This document shows positions 1 to 7,944 of a stretch of 52,717 nt of DNA, piece by piece. The DNA is from Oscillospiraceae bacterium. GTDB lineage: Bacteria; Bacillota; Clostridia; Oscillospirales; QAMX01. The DNA lies in assembly GCA_015067675.1 (NCBI GenBank), contig SVMB01000015.1, forward strand, positions 1-52,717, given 5' to 3'. The notes under the pieces were generated by a model. The model did not search any database. It was given only the letters and a program-made list of their open reading frames with translations, and was not told the DNA's origin. Each line of letters opens with the position of its first letter. The stretch's first letter is position 1. The position numbers and the translations under genes were made by a program.

Positions 1-423
1 CTCAAGGATGTCGGGTGCGGAGAAGGAAAAAGTATAGTCGCTGTCAAGCTTGCGCTCACTGGTTTCACCGGGCGTGAGATGCTGCTTATAGTAGTGACCC
101 ACCTCGGCGCCGGTGCGGTCAAAGGCATAGGTCGTATTGCGCAGTCCAGTGGGCGTTTCCCGGTAGGCATTGATGAAGAGCACCGCATTGCAGCGGGCAG
201 CGGTCTGCGACGCCTTTTCAAGGAGGGCTGCGGCGTATTTTTCATGGCTTGCCAGCGCCTGCTCACGCTTTTTGGCAAACGCCGGAACATCCGTGCTCTC
301 CGGCAGGACGATCAGGTCCATGCTCCCGTCGCAGCGGTCAAGCGCCGCCAGTTCCCAGTTGAACAGTTCTTCCGAGCGTCCGTAATCCGCTGAATACTCC
401 GGCTGTATAATGCACACTTTCAT
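1..423 (-). CDS. Carbon-nitrogen hydrolase (nitrilase superfamily), partial
   Basis: The gene starts at 423 and runs off the left edge of the window, so only the first 141 residues are visible. The start is preceded by a GGAGG Shine-Dalgarno sequence. The protein opens MKVCIIQPEY, then has VLPEST, where the Glu fits the catalytic Glu of the nitrilase Glu-Lys-Cys triad. A later KQHLTPGE stretch fits the region around the catalytic Lys. The catalytic Cys would lie beyond the edge. Family members hydrolyse or condense C-N bonds (amides, nitriles, N-carbamoyl compounds) in the cytoplasm; the substrate cannot be told from this half. A promoter lies directly upstream. Confidence 0.8.
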   Translation of the reverse strand, partial: MKVCIIQPEYSADYGRSEELFNWELAALDRCDGSMDLIVLPESTDVPAFAKKREQALASHEKYAAALLEKASQTAARCNAVLFINAYRETPTGLRNTTYAFDRTGAEVGHYYKQHLTPGETSERKLDSDYTFSFSAPDILE

Positions 424-451
424 GTTCCGTTGCCTCCACGTGTTTTTTTCC

Positions 452-480
452 ATTATAGCACACGCCCCTCTCCGCTTCAA
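452..480 (-). promoter_or_regulatory. Sigma-70 promoter of the nitrilase-family gene
   Basis: On the minus strand a TTGAAG -35 (475-480) and a perfect TATAAT -10 (452-457) are separated by 17 bases. This places transcription start about 20 bases before the Shine-Dalgarno sequence of the gene starting at 423. Confidence 0.7.
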
Positions 481-549
481 CTCAAACCGGCGTCACCGCA
501 CGCCGCAAATCGCCCCGAAAAAAGTCGGCAAAAAAATTGAAATTACCTC

Positions 550-578
550 TTGACAAACCCAGCCTTTTGCGCTATAAT
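550..578 (+). promoter_or_regulatory. Consensus sigma-70 promoter of tRNA-Gln
   Basis: A perfect TTGACA (550-555), a 17-base spacer and a perfect TATAAT (573-578) lie 30 bases upstream of the tRNA. This is the strongest promoter match in the window, as expected for a stable RNA gene. Confidence 0.85.
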
Positions 579-608
579 ACTCTTGCGCTCGAGAGAGCGG
601 CACGGTAA

Positions 609-682
609 TGCGAAATTGTGTAATGGTAGCACGACTGACTCTGGATCAGTTTGTCAGGGTTCGAATCCTTGTTTCGCAGCCA
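609..682 (+). tRNA. tRNA-Gln (anticodon CTG), CCA encoded
   Basis: A 74-base cloverleaf can be folded by hand. The acceptor stem is TGCGAAA (609-615) with TTTCGCA (672-678), discriminator G679 and an encoded CCA at 680-682. The anticodon stem is ACTGA (634-638) with TCAGT (646-650). The seven-base loop carries anticodon CTG at 641-643, which reads CAG glutamine codons. The T loop GTTCGAATC is canonical. It has its own consensus promoter and terminator and no tRNA neighbours. Confidence 0.93.
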
Positions 683-687
683 GTAAG

Positions 688-713
688 AAAAGACAGGCAA
701 TCGCCTGTCTTTT
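688..713 (+). terminator. Rho-independent terminator of tRNA-Gln
   Basis: A perfect 11-base stem, AAAAGACAGGC (688-698) with GCCTGTCTTTT (703-713), has a four-base loop and a T-rich 3' arm. It lies six bases beyond the tRNA CCA end. Confidence 0.85.
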
Positions 714-777
714 CTGTTTCTTTACCTCTTTTCTGGTTCTACGCTCGAAATTTATCAAACTCCCGGCGTTTTTTTCA

Positions 778-806
778 TTGTCTTCCGAAAGAGAGTTCGG
801 TATACT
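778..806 (+). promoter_or_regulatory. Promoter of the GH115-like gene
   Basis: TTGTCT (778-783), 17 bases, TATACT (801-806). The transcript would begin near 813, leaving a leader of about 28 bases. The octamer GGTATACT of this -10 recurs at 831-838 next to the start codon. Confidence 0.6.
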
Positions 807-840
807 ATCGTGCAGAAAACATTTCAGCGAGGTATACTGC

Positions 841-2820
841 ATGATCCTGTTTGATTCCCAAAATGATATTTCACTCGTGCTTGAGCAAAATGCGGATGAG
901 GTAATCCGTCTTGCCGCCCATGATCTACAGGCTGATTTGAGACGCTTATCCGGAAAAAGAAGCGGATTTGACATTGTCACCGACTGCTCCGGGCGGTCCA
1001 TTATTATCAGAAACGCCTATCACGGAGAACCGGAGTCATATACGGTCCGTATTGACAAAGAGGCCGTATCGATTACAGGTTCCGACGTTCTGGGTACCGT
1101 TTACGGCATCTATGCATTTTCCCGAAACTGTCTGAATATTCTTCCCTTTTATCGATTGACCGATCTGTTCCCTGCGCAAAAGGACTCTTTGCTCCTTACG
1201 GAACAGACCTTTCTCTCTCCATCCCGTGCTGTTCGTTTCAGAGGATGGTTTCTCAACGATGAGGATCTGCTGACCGACTGGAAACTCAGCGGAGGCCGCA
1301 GAAACATCGACTATCGTTTCTATCAAAACGTGATGGACACCGATGTTCTGGATATGATTCTTGAAACTGCACTCCGCATGGAGATCAACCTGATCATCCC
1401 CTCTTCATTTGTAGACATCGACAACCCCGATGAAGAAAAGCTGATACAGGCGGTCTGCCGACGGGGTATGTACGTTTCCCAGCATCATGTAGAGCCCATG
1501 GGGGTCTCCTATTTTGGGGCGGAGAATTACATTAAAAAGCACGGATTTCAGGGTGAAACGGTGTCTTTTATTAAGAACCGGGAACGCATGGAAGAGATCT
1601 GGCGATACTACGCCCAAAAATGGGCAAAATACGGAGATCATGTCATCTGGCAGCTCGGCCTTCGCGGTAAAGCCGATCAGGCCGTTTGGAAATCTGACCC
1701 CAATATTCCGCTTTCAATGAAAGATCGCGGTGCAATCCTTACCGATGCCATTGGGACTCAGCATAAAATTATCTGTCAGACACTGAATACCGACCAATTC
1801 TACAGCACCGCAACACTCTGGAATGAAGGCTCCGTACTATTCGGCCGCGATTATCTGCAGCTTCCTGAAACCACGGTTCCTGTTTTCTCGGATTTCGGAC
1901 TTGATCAGATGTTTGGAGAAGACCTTTACAGTGTGGGGCAAACGCTTAAACGTCCCTACGGTGTTTATTACCATGCCTGCTTCTGGTGGCAGGGCCCCCA
2001 TCTGACAGAAGGCTGCAATCCTGTTAAAATGGCGTATTGCTATCGTGATGCTGTCCGAAGTGAACAGCTATTCTATTCCATACTGAACATTTCCAATGTA
2101 CGTTCTTTCCATATATCCGCATTCATAAACGCAAAAATTCTACAGTCCCCTACCAATTTCGATGCAGAAGATGCACTTTTTCAGTTGGATAAAGCGATTT
2201 TTCAGGAATATGGGCAGCAAGTCAATGAAATGCGTCGTGCATATTATTCCGCTTTTTCTGATTTCGGCGATCAGTACCTGAGAATTACAGCCGATATCAC
2301 GCAGTTTTACTACCATGAATATCCCGCACTTCCGTTTATCCGAAACGCCGCCACCGATGGACAGCTCGTTTACTTCGGAAAATACCTTCTTCAGGGAATC
2401 CCGCAGGAACGGCTTCCTGCCCCGGACGAAAGCACAAAATTGCTGCTAACGGAGAGTGCCGCAAAGTTTTCTTCGCTTCACAAAAAGGCCAGAATACTGG
2501 CAGCCGCCCTTCCTGCAGATACCCGTCTGTATTTCGGGCAGTTCGTGATGTACCAGATCAGACATATGCAGTTGCTTACCGAATGGTGTATCGCCTGCAT
2601 GGAGATGTGTGATGAAACTCTTTCCGTCGCATTCCGTCTGCAGTCAGGCGAACGTGCCTGCTCGTATCTTGAAGCAATATTGGAGGAGCGCACGGTTCTT
2701 GAATCCGGCATCTGGAAAAATTGGCACAGAGGTGACAAAAAAATCAATATCTCTGCGCTTCTGGAGCTGACTTCAAGCAAAAAAGATGATCTGAAAGCCA
2801 AATACGGCATATTACTGTAA
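841..2820 (+). CDS. GH115-like alpha-glucuronidase family hydrolase (short form)
   Basis: A 659-residue protein, started at ATG 841 behind AGCGAGGT. The longer open frame begins upstream of the tRNA and is not credible. Residues 1-125 look like the small alpha/beta domain that precedes the barrel in GH67/GH84/GH115 enzymes. The barrel shows RGWFLNDED (about 133-141), SQHHVEPMGV (about 213-222) and QLGLRGKADQ (about 271-280), which match conserved GH115 blocks. GH115 enzymes release 4-O-methyl-glucuronic acid from xylan. Typical members are longer, so the C-terminal accessory region seems absent. No signal peptide is seen, which suggests cytoplasmic action on imported oligosaccharides. Base composition is more AT-rich than its neighbours, a possible sign of transfer. 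It is probably co-transcribed with the isomerase 12 bases downstream. Confidence 0.68.
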   Translation: MILFDSQNDISLVLEQNADEVIRLAAHDLQADLRRLSGKRSGFDIVTDCSGRSIIIRNAYHGEPESYTVRIDKEAVSITGSDVLGTVYGIYAFSRNCLNILPFYRLTDLFPAQKDSLLLTEQTFLSPSRAVRFRGWFLNDEDLLTDWKLSGGRRNIDYRFYQNVMDTDVLDMILETALRMEINLIIPSSFVDIDNPDEEKLIQAVCRRGMYVSQHHVEPMGVSYFGAENYIKKHGFQGETVSFIKNRERMEEIWRYYAQKWAKYGDHVIWQLGLRGKADQAVWKSDPNIPLSMKDRGAILTDAIGTQHKIICQTLNTDQFYSTATLWNEGSVLFGRDYLQLPETTVPVFSDFGLDQMFGEDLYSVGQTLKRPYGVYYHACFWWQGPHLTEGCNPVKMAYCYRDAVRSEQLFYSILNISNVRSFHISAFINAKILQSPTNFDAEDALFQLDKAIFQEYGQQVNEMRRAYYSAFSDFGDQYLRITADITQFYYHEYPALPFIRNAATDGQLVYFGKYLLQGIPQERLPAPDESTKLLLTESAAKFSSLHKKARILAAALPADTRLYFGQFVMYQIRHMQLLTEWCIACMEMCDETLSVAFRLQSGERACSYLEAILEERTVLESGIWKNWHRGDKKINISALLELTSSKKDDLKAKYGILL

Positions 2821-2832
2821 AGTGGGACACAT

Positions 2833-3642
2833 ATGGAATACGGTATCAATATCAATTACTTCAAAAAGGCGCTGAGCCTTGAAAAGGCCGTTGAGCTCAT
2901 CGCAAAGGCCGGTTTTACCCAGCTTGACTATACGCCGCCTGTACAGGAGGACAACTGGAAGGAGCAGATGCTGGAGGCAGCCGCACTCTTTCGTGCCTAC
3001 GGTCTGAGTGTTCACCAGACCCACTCCCCGTTTAACCGTTACGGCCGCTACGGCGATCAGCACAAGCTATGCATTGACCGCTGCGCCGAGGCCACGGAGT
3101 ATCTGGGGGCAAAGTTCATGGTCGCCCACGGCGATGAGTTTGACTATGCCAATCTCATCTTCTCCCCCGAAGCAGCGCTGGCGTATAACCACGACTATTA
3201 TCTGCCCTATGTGGAGCGTGCCGCCAAAAACGGCTACAAAATTGCCTTCGAGACCGTTTTTGATGATTCCATGGGCCGCCGTTTCACCTCCCAGGCCGAT
3301 GAACTGATGGGGCTGATTACGTCGTACAACTCTGACACCGTCGTCTGCTGCTGGGATTTCGGTCATGCAAACGTCACCTTCAGGCGTGAAGCTCCCGCCA
3401 TCCTCCGCAGATTCGGCGCGCTCGTGCAGTGCATGCACCTGCACGACAACACCGGCGTCGATGCCCATCAGCTGCCCATGACCGGCGACATCAACTGGCA
3501 GGAAACCATGAGCGTGCTCCATGAAATCGGCTACACCGGCATCATGAGCATCGAATACTCCCACGGTGCTATGCCCGAGCATCTGGCTGCGGGACTTATC
3601 GACCTGACTTATCGAACCGCAAAGCATCTCTGGGAGATGTAA
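2833..3642 (+). CDS. Sugar phosphate isomerase/epimerase (AP endonuclease 2 TIM barrel)
   Basis: A 269-residue single TIM-barrel protein of the xylose isomerase-like family. Metal ligands of this fold can be seen in AFETVFD, CWDFGHA, MHLHDN and SIEYS (Glu, Asp, His, Glu). These enzymes move carbonyls or epimerise ketoses using a divalent metal. The gene follows the GH115-like gene by 12 bases, so the two probably form one transcript and the enzyme may process the released sugar. The exact substrate cannot be deduced. A strong terminator follows. Confidence 0.8.
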   Translation: MEYGININYFKKALSLEKAVELIAKAGFTQLDYTPPVQEDNWKEQMLEAAALFRAYGLSVHQTHSPFNRYGRYGDQHKLCIDRCAEATEYLGAKFMVAHGDEFDYANLIFSPEAALAYNHDYYLPYVERAAKNGYKIAFETVFDDSMGRRFTSQADELMGLITSYNSDTVVCCWDFGHANVTFRREAPAILRRFGALVQCMHLHDNTGVDAHQLPMTGDINWQETMSVLHEIGYTGIMSIEYSHGAMPEHLAAGLIDLTYRTAKHLWEM

Positions 3643-3680
3643 GCCTCAGGATTTCCGGTGATCCCATAACTACAAAACAC

Positions 3681-3718
3681 AACAGGAAGAGACAGCCCGT
3701 CGGTCGTCTCTTCCTGTT
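3681..3718. terminator. Terminator between convergent genes
   Basis: A 13-base stem, AACAGGAAGAGAC (3681-3693) with GTCTCTTCCTGTT (3706-3718), is followed by a T run on the plus strand. It ends the GH115/isomerase transcript and may also serve the convergent GH28-like gene. Confidence 0.8.
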
Positions 3719-3738
3719 TTTCGATTATATGACTGCTT

Positions 3739-4854
3739 TTATTCCGCATATGCACAGCCGCCGAGGTTTTCCACCGTCGGCACGGGTTCCCCCGCAAACG
3801 TCTCATGGATATTGCGGATGCGCAGATTCTCCGCGTTCACGTTTTCCCCGATACGCACTGTCGGACCTTTGGTCTCCGGGTTGCGCTCACAGCGCCAGAT
3901 GTTCTCAACCAGCACATTGCGGCAGCTGATGCCGTTTTCCAGCCAGATCAGCGCGCCGTTTTTCACATAAGACTGCTGATTTCCGCACTCAGCCCGGCTT
4001 TTGGAGGCATAGATATCGGAGATATGAATGTTTTCCAGCAGGATCGGCATATCGTCCCGCAGCGGATAATGATGCGTCAGAGAAACTGCATAGTATCGAA
4101 ACTCACCGTGGATATTGGATACATGGATATTTCTGATCGCGTCGCCGCGGGAAAGCAGGCGCACGCCGGTGTAGCCGTTATCGCAGTAGATGCCCGAAAT
4201 ATCCACATCCTCGATATCCCCGCGGGTAACTTCGCTGCGGGTGGTGCCGTTGGCGCAGAGGGCAACATGATCGTCGTTGGCGTTGCCGTAAATGCCGCGG
4301 ATAGAGCCAAAGCGGGCCGGTCCCTGAATATGCACGCCGTCCATGTTGGGCTTGGTCAGGTCATAATCGAGGTACACATGCTCCACGGTAAAGTGTCTGG
4401 CATTGGCAATGTGGATAGCATAGGTGGTCGGGTTCTTGAAGGTCACGTTTCTGACGGTCAGATGCTCCGTATGCACGAACCGGATCATGAAAACACAGAG
4501 TTTGTTGAGAATATACCGGTCATAATCGCAGGGCTGGTTTTCATCCTCAATCACCTCGCGGGTCTGCGCTTCATGATTGCCGTCCCAGATGCCGCCCTCG
4601 ATGGTAATATTGCGGTTTACGCGGCGCTCATAGAGTCCGTCGTTGTCCAGAAGTGCGCAGTTGGCACCGTCCGCCAGCCTGAGATGCGCCGTCTGAGCCA
4701 GTTTGAAATGCGTATTGTCGTGGATAATCAACGGTGCGGTAATGAGATAGGTTCCGTCCGGGAGTTCCACCGTGCCGCGTCGGTCAAGCATCGCCTGAAT
4801 CGCCGCCGTATCGTCGTGGATTCCGTCCGCATAAAGCCCGTGTATCTGTTCCAT
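3739..4854 (-). CDS. GH28-like (polygalacturonase-type) right-handed beta-helix protein
   Basis: A 371-residue protein started at ATG 4854 behind AGGAGG. It opens with an ADGIHDDTAAIQ block, as in pectate-lyase-superfamily/GH28 proteins, then carries many short beta-helix coils. The motifs NMDGVHIQG and NDDHVAL match the GH28 NTDG and DD catalytic blocks, so the Asp residues are retained. The usual GHG and RIK motifs are not obvious; YTGVRLLS stands where they are expected. No signal peptide is visible, which suggests intracellular action on oligogalacturonides or related glycans. It lies 31 bases after the DMT transporter and is probably the last gene of the MerR-DMT-GH28 operon. Confidence 0.75.
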   Translation of the reverse strand: MEQIHGLYADGIHDDTAAIQAMLDRRGTVELPDGTYLITAPLIIHDNTHFKLAQTAHLRLADGANCALLDNDGLYERRVNRNITIEGGIWDGNHEAQTREVIEDENQPCDYDRYILNKLCVFMIRFVHTEHLTVRNVTFKNPTTYAIHIANARHFTVEHVYLDYDLTKPNMDGVHIQGPARFGSIRGIYGNANDDHVALCANGTTRSEVTRGDIEDVDISGIYCDNGYTGVRLLSRGDAIRNIHVSNIHGEFRYYAVSLTHHYPLRDDMPILLENIHISDIYASKSRAECGNQQSYVKNGALIWLENGISCRNVLVENIWRCERNPETKGPTVRIGENVNAENLRIRNIHETFAGEPVPTVENLGGCAYAE

Positions 4855-4885
4855 ATCATTTTCCTCCTGTTATATCCGCTGTGAT

Positions 4886-5761
4886 TTATACCGGAATGCT
4901 CAAAGCCGCCATGCCGCAGAGACCAAGCACCGTTCCTGCAATCTTATACCTGTCAAGCGGCTCCCGGAACACCACAAACGATGCCAGTACCGTCAGAAGC
5001 ATCGCGCCGCCGTTTGCAACCGGATAGTATATCATGCTGTCCAGCATTCCCGCCAGGGACAGATTGACGATGGAGTAGATACCGATCGCCGCGCCCGACA
5101 CTGCACCGAAAGCTGCGATATGCCGGTTGAAGCCGCCATCCGTCCCGTTTTTTCGCACAATCAGCGTGGCGGCAACGGAAAACGCCAGCATAAACAGGCA
5201 GGCCGTCAGCACAAAACTGGCTTTCTCTGCCCGCCCTGTGGTGCTCTGGTGTACTTTTTCCATCACGCCAGCCATACCGGACAGCACAAAAGCAGCAGCC
5301 GCCAGAAGCCGCCATTTTTTCGTTACAACGCAGCCGCTTTTCCCCGGTTTTCCCCGCAGCAGCCAAAGTGAGACAAGCATCATCACGACGCCGATGATCT
5401 GCCGCACTCCCAGCGGTTCTTTCCAGAAAAACGGTCCCGCCAGCGACGGAATGATCATGCCGTACATCACGCAAACCGACGTCAGGGCCATGGTGCCCTC
5501 TTTCATGGCGGTCACAGACACTGTCTGCAGCAGGAACACGATGACCGCATAACCCAGCGCACATAGAATCGTCGGCTGCGAGAGGGATTTGTCCGCAAAC
5601 AGCAGCGCAATCAGCGCGATCAAGGCTGCGACACCGTAAGCCACGGCATTGAACCGGAACGTGCTGCCAATCCCCGGCTGTTCCTTCTTGGCATAGGCAT
5701 TATAGAGGGAACTCTTGAACGCTGCAAGGGATATGGAAAGGATCAATAACATCCAGCTCAT
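4886..5761 (-). CDS. DMT-superfamily (EamA-type) transporter
   Basis: A 291-residue, very hydrophobic protein with about ten predicted membrane helices in two repeats, the usual length for EamA/DMT carriers. The start at 5761 is chosen because GGAGGAGG lies just upstream and its ATGA overlaps the stop of the MerR gene. That overlap implies translational coupling. DMT carriers move sugars, amino acids, nucleotides or drugs. Placement between a MerR/GyrI-type regulator and a GH28-like enzyme leaves two readings: efflux of a toxic ligand, or movement of a sugar product. Confidence 0.75.
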   Translation of the reverse strand: MSWMLLILSISLAAFKSSLYNAYAKKEQPGIGSTFRFNAVAYGVAALIALIALLFADKSLSQPTILCALGYAVIVFLLQTVSVTAMKEGTMALTSVCVMYGMIIPSLAGPFFWKEPLGVRQIIGVVMMLVSLWLLRGKPGKSGCVVTKKWRLLAAAAFVLSGMAGVMEKVHQSTTGRAEKASFVLTACLFMLAFSVAATLIVRKNGTDGGFNRHIAAFGAVSGAAIGIYSIVNLSLAGMLDSMIYYPVANGGAMLLTVLASFVVFREPLDRYKIAGTVLGLCGMAALSIPV

Positions 5762-6570
5762 GGTGTTTCCTCCTCCCATACAGGTAATTGCACTTCCGTA
5801 AGCCATTCCGATACGTCTGCACGGTTCCACTGGCCGTTGATATAGCGTTCTCTCGGCTCACCCCGAAGCGTATATCCATTTTCCCTTGCCCAGTTGACCG
5901 CAAACAGATAGGCATCCGGCAGGGTATCGTAGTTTCCCCGGTGCAGAACGCTGATCACCGTCACCGGTTCCAGTTCTTTAAACTTCAAAGTCCCGGTATC
6001 CATCCCGAACCGATCCACCGACTGCACATACTCGATGAAGATATTGGATTCCCTGTATCCGTCGTCGGGATAGATCACGCAGCAGTAGTCCGGCTGCGAC
6101 AGGTGAACATCCGGGTTGGTTCTGACCAGCTCTGCAGCACACGCTTTCATAAAGTCATAAATACTCTCGGCGTTTGCCACATATCCCCGACAGTAATAAA
6201 CAACCCGTTTCTCAACGTTTTTAACAGCAGCCGCATACGTTTGCTTTTCCGTCTCACCCAACAATCTTTCCACCGCGCAGCGTGCAGATTGAATCTCTTT
6301 TTCCCGCTGATCCAGTATCTGTTTCTGCGCTTCAAGCAGCGCACGGCCGTCTTCCTTATTGCCGATCAGCTTCATAATCACATCATTTGGAAGCTGTGCT
6401 TCTTTATACGTAAATATCAGGCGAACCGTCTGCAGCTGATCCTCGGTATAATACCGATAAGCCGTGGCCGGATCAGTCAGCGCAGGCCTGAGCAGTCCGA
6501 TCTTATCATAATACCGCAGCGTTTTGACCGTAACTCTGGCAAGTTTTGAAAACTGCCCTATCTTCAGCAT
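5758..6570 (-). CDS. MerR-family regulator with C-terminal GyrI-like ligand-binding domain
   Basis: A 270-residue protein. Residues 1-70 form the MerR winged helix (IGQFSKLARVTVKTLRYYDKIGLL), then a coiled coil (about 75-110), then a GyrI-like effector domain to the end, as in BmrR. Such proteins sit on promoters with a 19-base spacer and activate them when ligand twists the DNA. Exactly this kind of promoter lies upstream (6591-6621), so autoregulation of the MerR-DMT-GH28 operon is likely. The natural ligand is unknown; BmrR-type domains bind hydrophobic or cationic compounds. Confidence 0.88.
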   Translation of the reverse strand: MLKIGQFSKLARVTVKTLRYYDKIGLLRPALTDPATAYRYYTEDQLQTVRLIFTYKEAQLPNDVIMKLIGNKEDGRALLEAQKQILDQREKEIQSARCAVERLLGETEKQTYAAAVKNVEKRVVYYCRGYVANAESIYDFMKACAAELVRTNPDVHLSQPDYCCVIYPDDGYRESNIFIEYVQSVDRFGMDTGTLKFKELEPVTVISVLHRGNYDTLPDAYLFAVNWARENGYTLRGEPRERYINGQWNRADVSEWLTEVQLPVWEEETP

Positions 6571-6590
6571 ACTACCCCTCCCCTTTTTAC

Positions 6591-6621
6591 ATTATATACC
6601 CTCCTGCAAGGGGAGAGTCAA
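6591..6621 (-). promoter_or_regulatory. MerR-type promoter with 19-base spacer
   Basis: On the minus strand, TTGACT (6616-6621) and TATAAT (6591-6596) are separated by 19 bases rather than 17. The spacer carries an imperfect CTCCCC...GGAGGG dyad. This is the layout MerR-family activators recognise, and it lies directly upstream of the merR-like gene. Confidence 0.8.
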
Positions 6622-6651
6622 TACATTCCGCAACATTTTCCCCGTATGACA

Positions 6652-6679
6652 AACAGGCCCGAATCTCTCCGGGCCTGTT
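6652..6679. terminator. Terminator hairpin after the GH5-like gene
   Basis: A ten-base stem AACAGGCCCG (6652-6661) with CGGGCCTGTT (6670-6679) sits 23 bases past the stop of the minus-strand GH5-like gene. The T tract is short on either side. Confidence 0.65.
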
Positions 6680-6702
6680 CGTTTTCAGTATTTCTCCTGC
6701 GC

Positions 6703-7827
6703 TTATGCAAAATCTTCTCCGCGGAATGTCGTTTCACCGCCGCGCTTTTCGTCGGCAAGTCTGCCCAGCGTTTTGATGATCTCAATCTCCTCCGGGTCAT
6801 AGGGAAAGCGTCCTCCGGGACGGTACAGGTCATGCTGCCATTTGGTGAAATCAAAATGCTTCACCGCCTCATAGCCCTGTTCTTCGTATCGCTTCCAGAT
6901 GCCCTGCGACGGTTCATAAGTCTGGTACTTGCCCGCCACAAAGCCCCACTGGTAGCTGCCCACATTCTCCAGGAAGAACAGCGGCAGCATGAGCTGGATG
7001 GTGTTGCCGTTGGGACGGCTGAGCCATTCGGTGTTGAAGATGGGACGGTCATAGGCCTTGAGCTGGTTGAGAATGAGCACATTTTCCATATAGGAAGCGT
7101 AGCTGTGGTAGCTGATGACATCGGACTGTTCCAGTGCAAACTGTTCAATCTCCGTCGTCGCGCGGCCTTCCTTCATGCCTCTCCACACATCCGCACACAG
7201 CGGCTGAATGGGATTGATCTCCCGGCCGATCTCGAAGAACTTCGCAAGATGAGGCAGACTCTTACTGCCTCGGCCGTTGCCCGGCTCGTTCATCAGGTTC
7301 CAGACCAACACCCGCTCGTCATCCTTATAAGTGGTAATCAGTTCCCGTACCATCTCATAGTATTTCGGAGCGATTGTGGGGTCGTCCAACAGATTATAGC
7401 GGTTGTCATTACCGTGCTGATACCAGGTCTTGAAATCCTTGCCGCCATGATAACCCGGCTGCCAGAACTGCTCGCCAAATACCGGCGGCACATACTCCGG
7501 CGTTCTCACCGAGCATTCGTTGGACAGCACAATCATCGCCGTGATGCCATGGCGGTATGCCGCCGCCAGATACCGGTCAAGCCTGTCCATAAAGCCGTCG
7601 TGCTGCTGGTCCCAGACCTCGTATTCGATGATGATGCGGATGGAATTATAACCGATGGACTCCATCAGGGCAAACTCCCGCTCGGCGGTCACCAGTTTTT
7701 CTTCAAAGCCGTACTCCTGCCACTGGTCGATCCGGTTTGCGCAGTCGCTGCCCATGAAGTTGCAGCCGCGAATCCAGGGCAGTTTGTTGTACCATGCCCA
7801 TGCCTTTTCATTGGACCATCTTCCCAT
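6703..7827 (-). CDS. GH5-like (cellulase-family, clan A) glycoside hydrolase
   Basis: A 374-residue TIM-barrel protein started at ATG 7827 behind GAGGAGG. WNLMNEPGN carries the conserved Asn-Glu pair (acid/base) and FNTEWLSR supplies the likely nucleophile Glu, as in clan GH-A enzymes. MESIGYNSIRI and VWDQQ also fit this clan. No signal peptide is seen, so it probably acts on imported oligosaccharides. GH5 versus a related subfamily (GH2-like, GH39, GH42) cannot be settled by eye, nor can the substrate. It is monocistronic and divergent from the DUF6886-type gene, sharing a control region. Confidence 0.75.
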   Translation of the reverse strand: MGRWSNEKAWAWYNKLPWIRGCNFMGSDCANRIDQWQEYGFEEKLVTAEREFALMESIGYNSIRIIIEYEVWDQQHDGFMDRLDRYLAAAYRHGITAMIVLSNECSVRTPEYVPPVFGEQFWQPGYHGGKDFKTWYQHGNDNRYNLLDDPTIAPKYYEMVRELITTYKDDERVLVWNLMNEPGNGRGSKSLPHLAKFFEIGREINPIQPLCADVWRGMKEGRATTEIEQFALEQSDVISYHSYASYMENVLILNQLKAYDRPIFNTEWLSRPNGNTIQLMLPLFFLENVGSYQWGFVAGKYQTYEPSQGIWKRYEEQGYEAVKHFDFTKWQHDLYRPGGRFPYDPEEIEIIKTLGRLADEKRGGETTFRGEDFA

Positions 7828-7859
7828 CGTAAATCCTCCTCATACGCTTCTTTTCCTGT

Positions 7860-7905
7860 ATTATACCACATCTGTTTGACACAGAACAGTGCTGTGTGTT
7901 ACAAT
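7860..7905. promoter_or_regulatory. Divergent promoter region with a dyad operator candidate
   Basis: On the plus strand TTGACA (7876-7881), 18 bases, TACAAT (7900-7905) faces the gene at 7945. On the minus strand TATAAT (7860-7865) serves the GH5-like gene, with a weaker -35. An ACACAG...CTGTGT dyad (7879-7884 with 7892-7897) lies between the plus-strand -35 and -10 and could bind a repressor of both genes. Confidence 0.6.
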
Positions 7906-7944
7906 TCAAAAAACAACAGCCTGCATTACAAGGAGGGATACACC

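Noticed and set aside
550..840. N-terminal extension of the GH115-like frame upstream of 841
   Set aside because: It would run through the tRNA-Gln and its terminator. ATG 841 has its own promoter and ribosome site.
3805..4884. Long plus-strand open frame (359 codons) opposite the GH28-like gene
   Set aside because: No recognisable motifs and no ribosome site; the minus-strand protein has clear GH28 blocks.
6646..7944. Plus-strand open frame extending the DUF6886-type gene leftward across the GH5-like gene
   Set aside because: It lies antisense to conserved GH5 motifs, and the true start at 7945 has AAGGAGGG plus a promoter.
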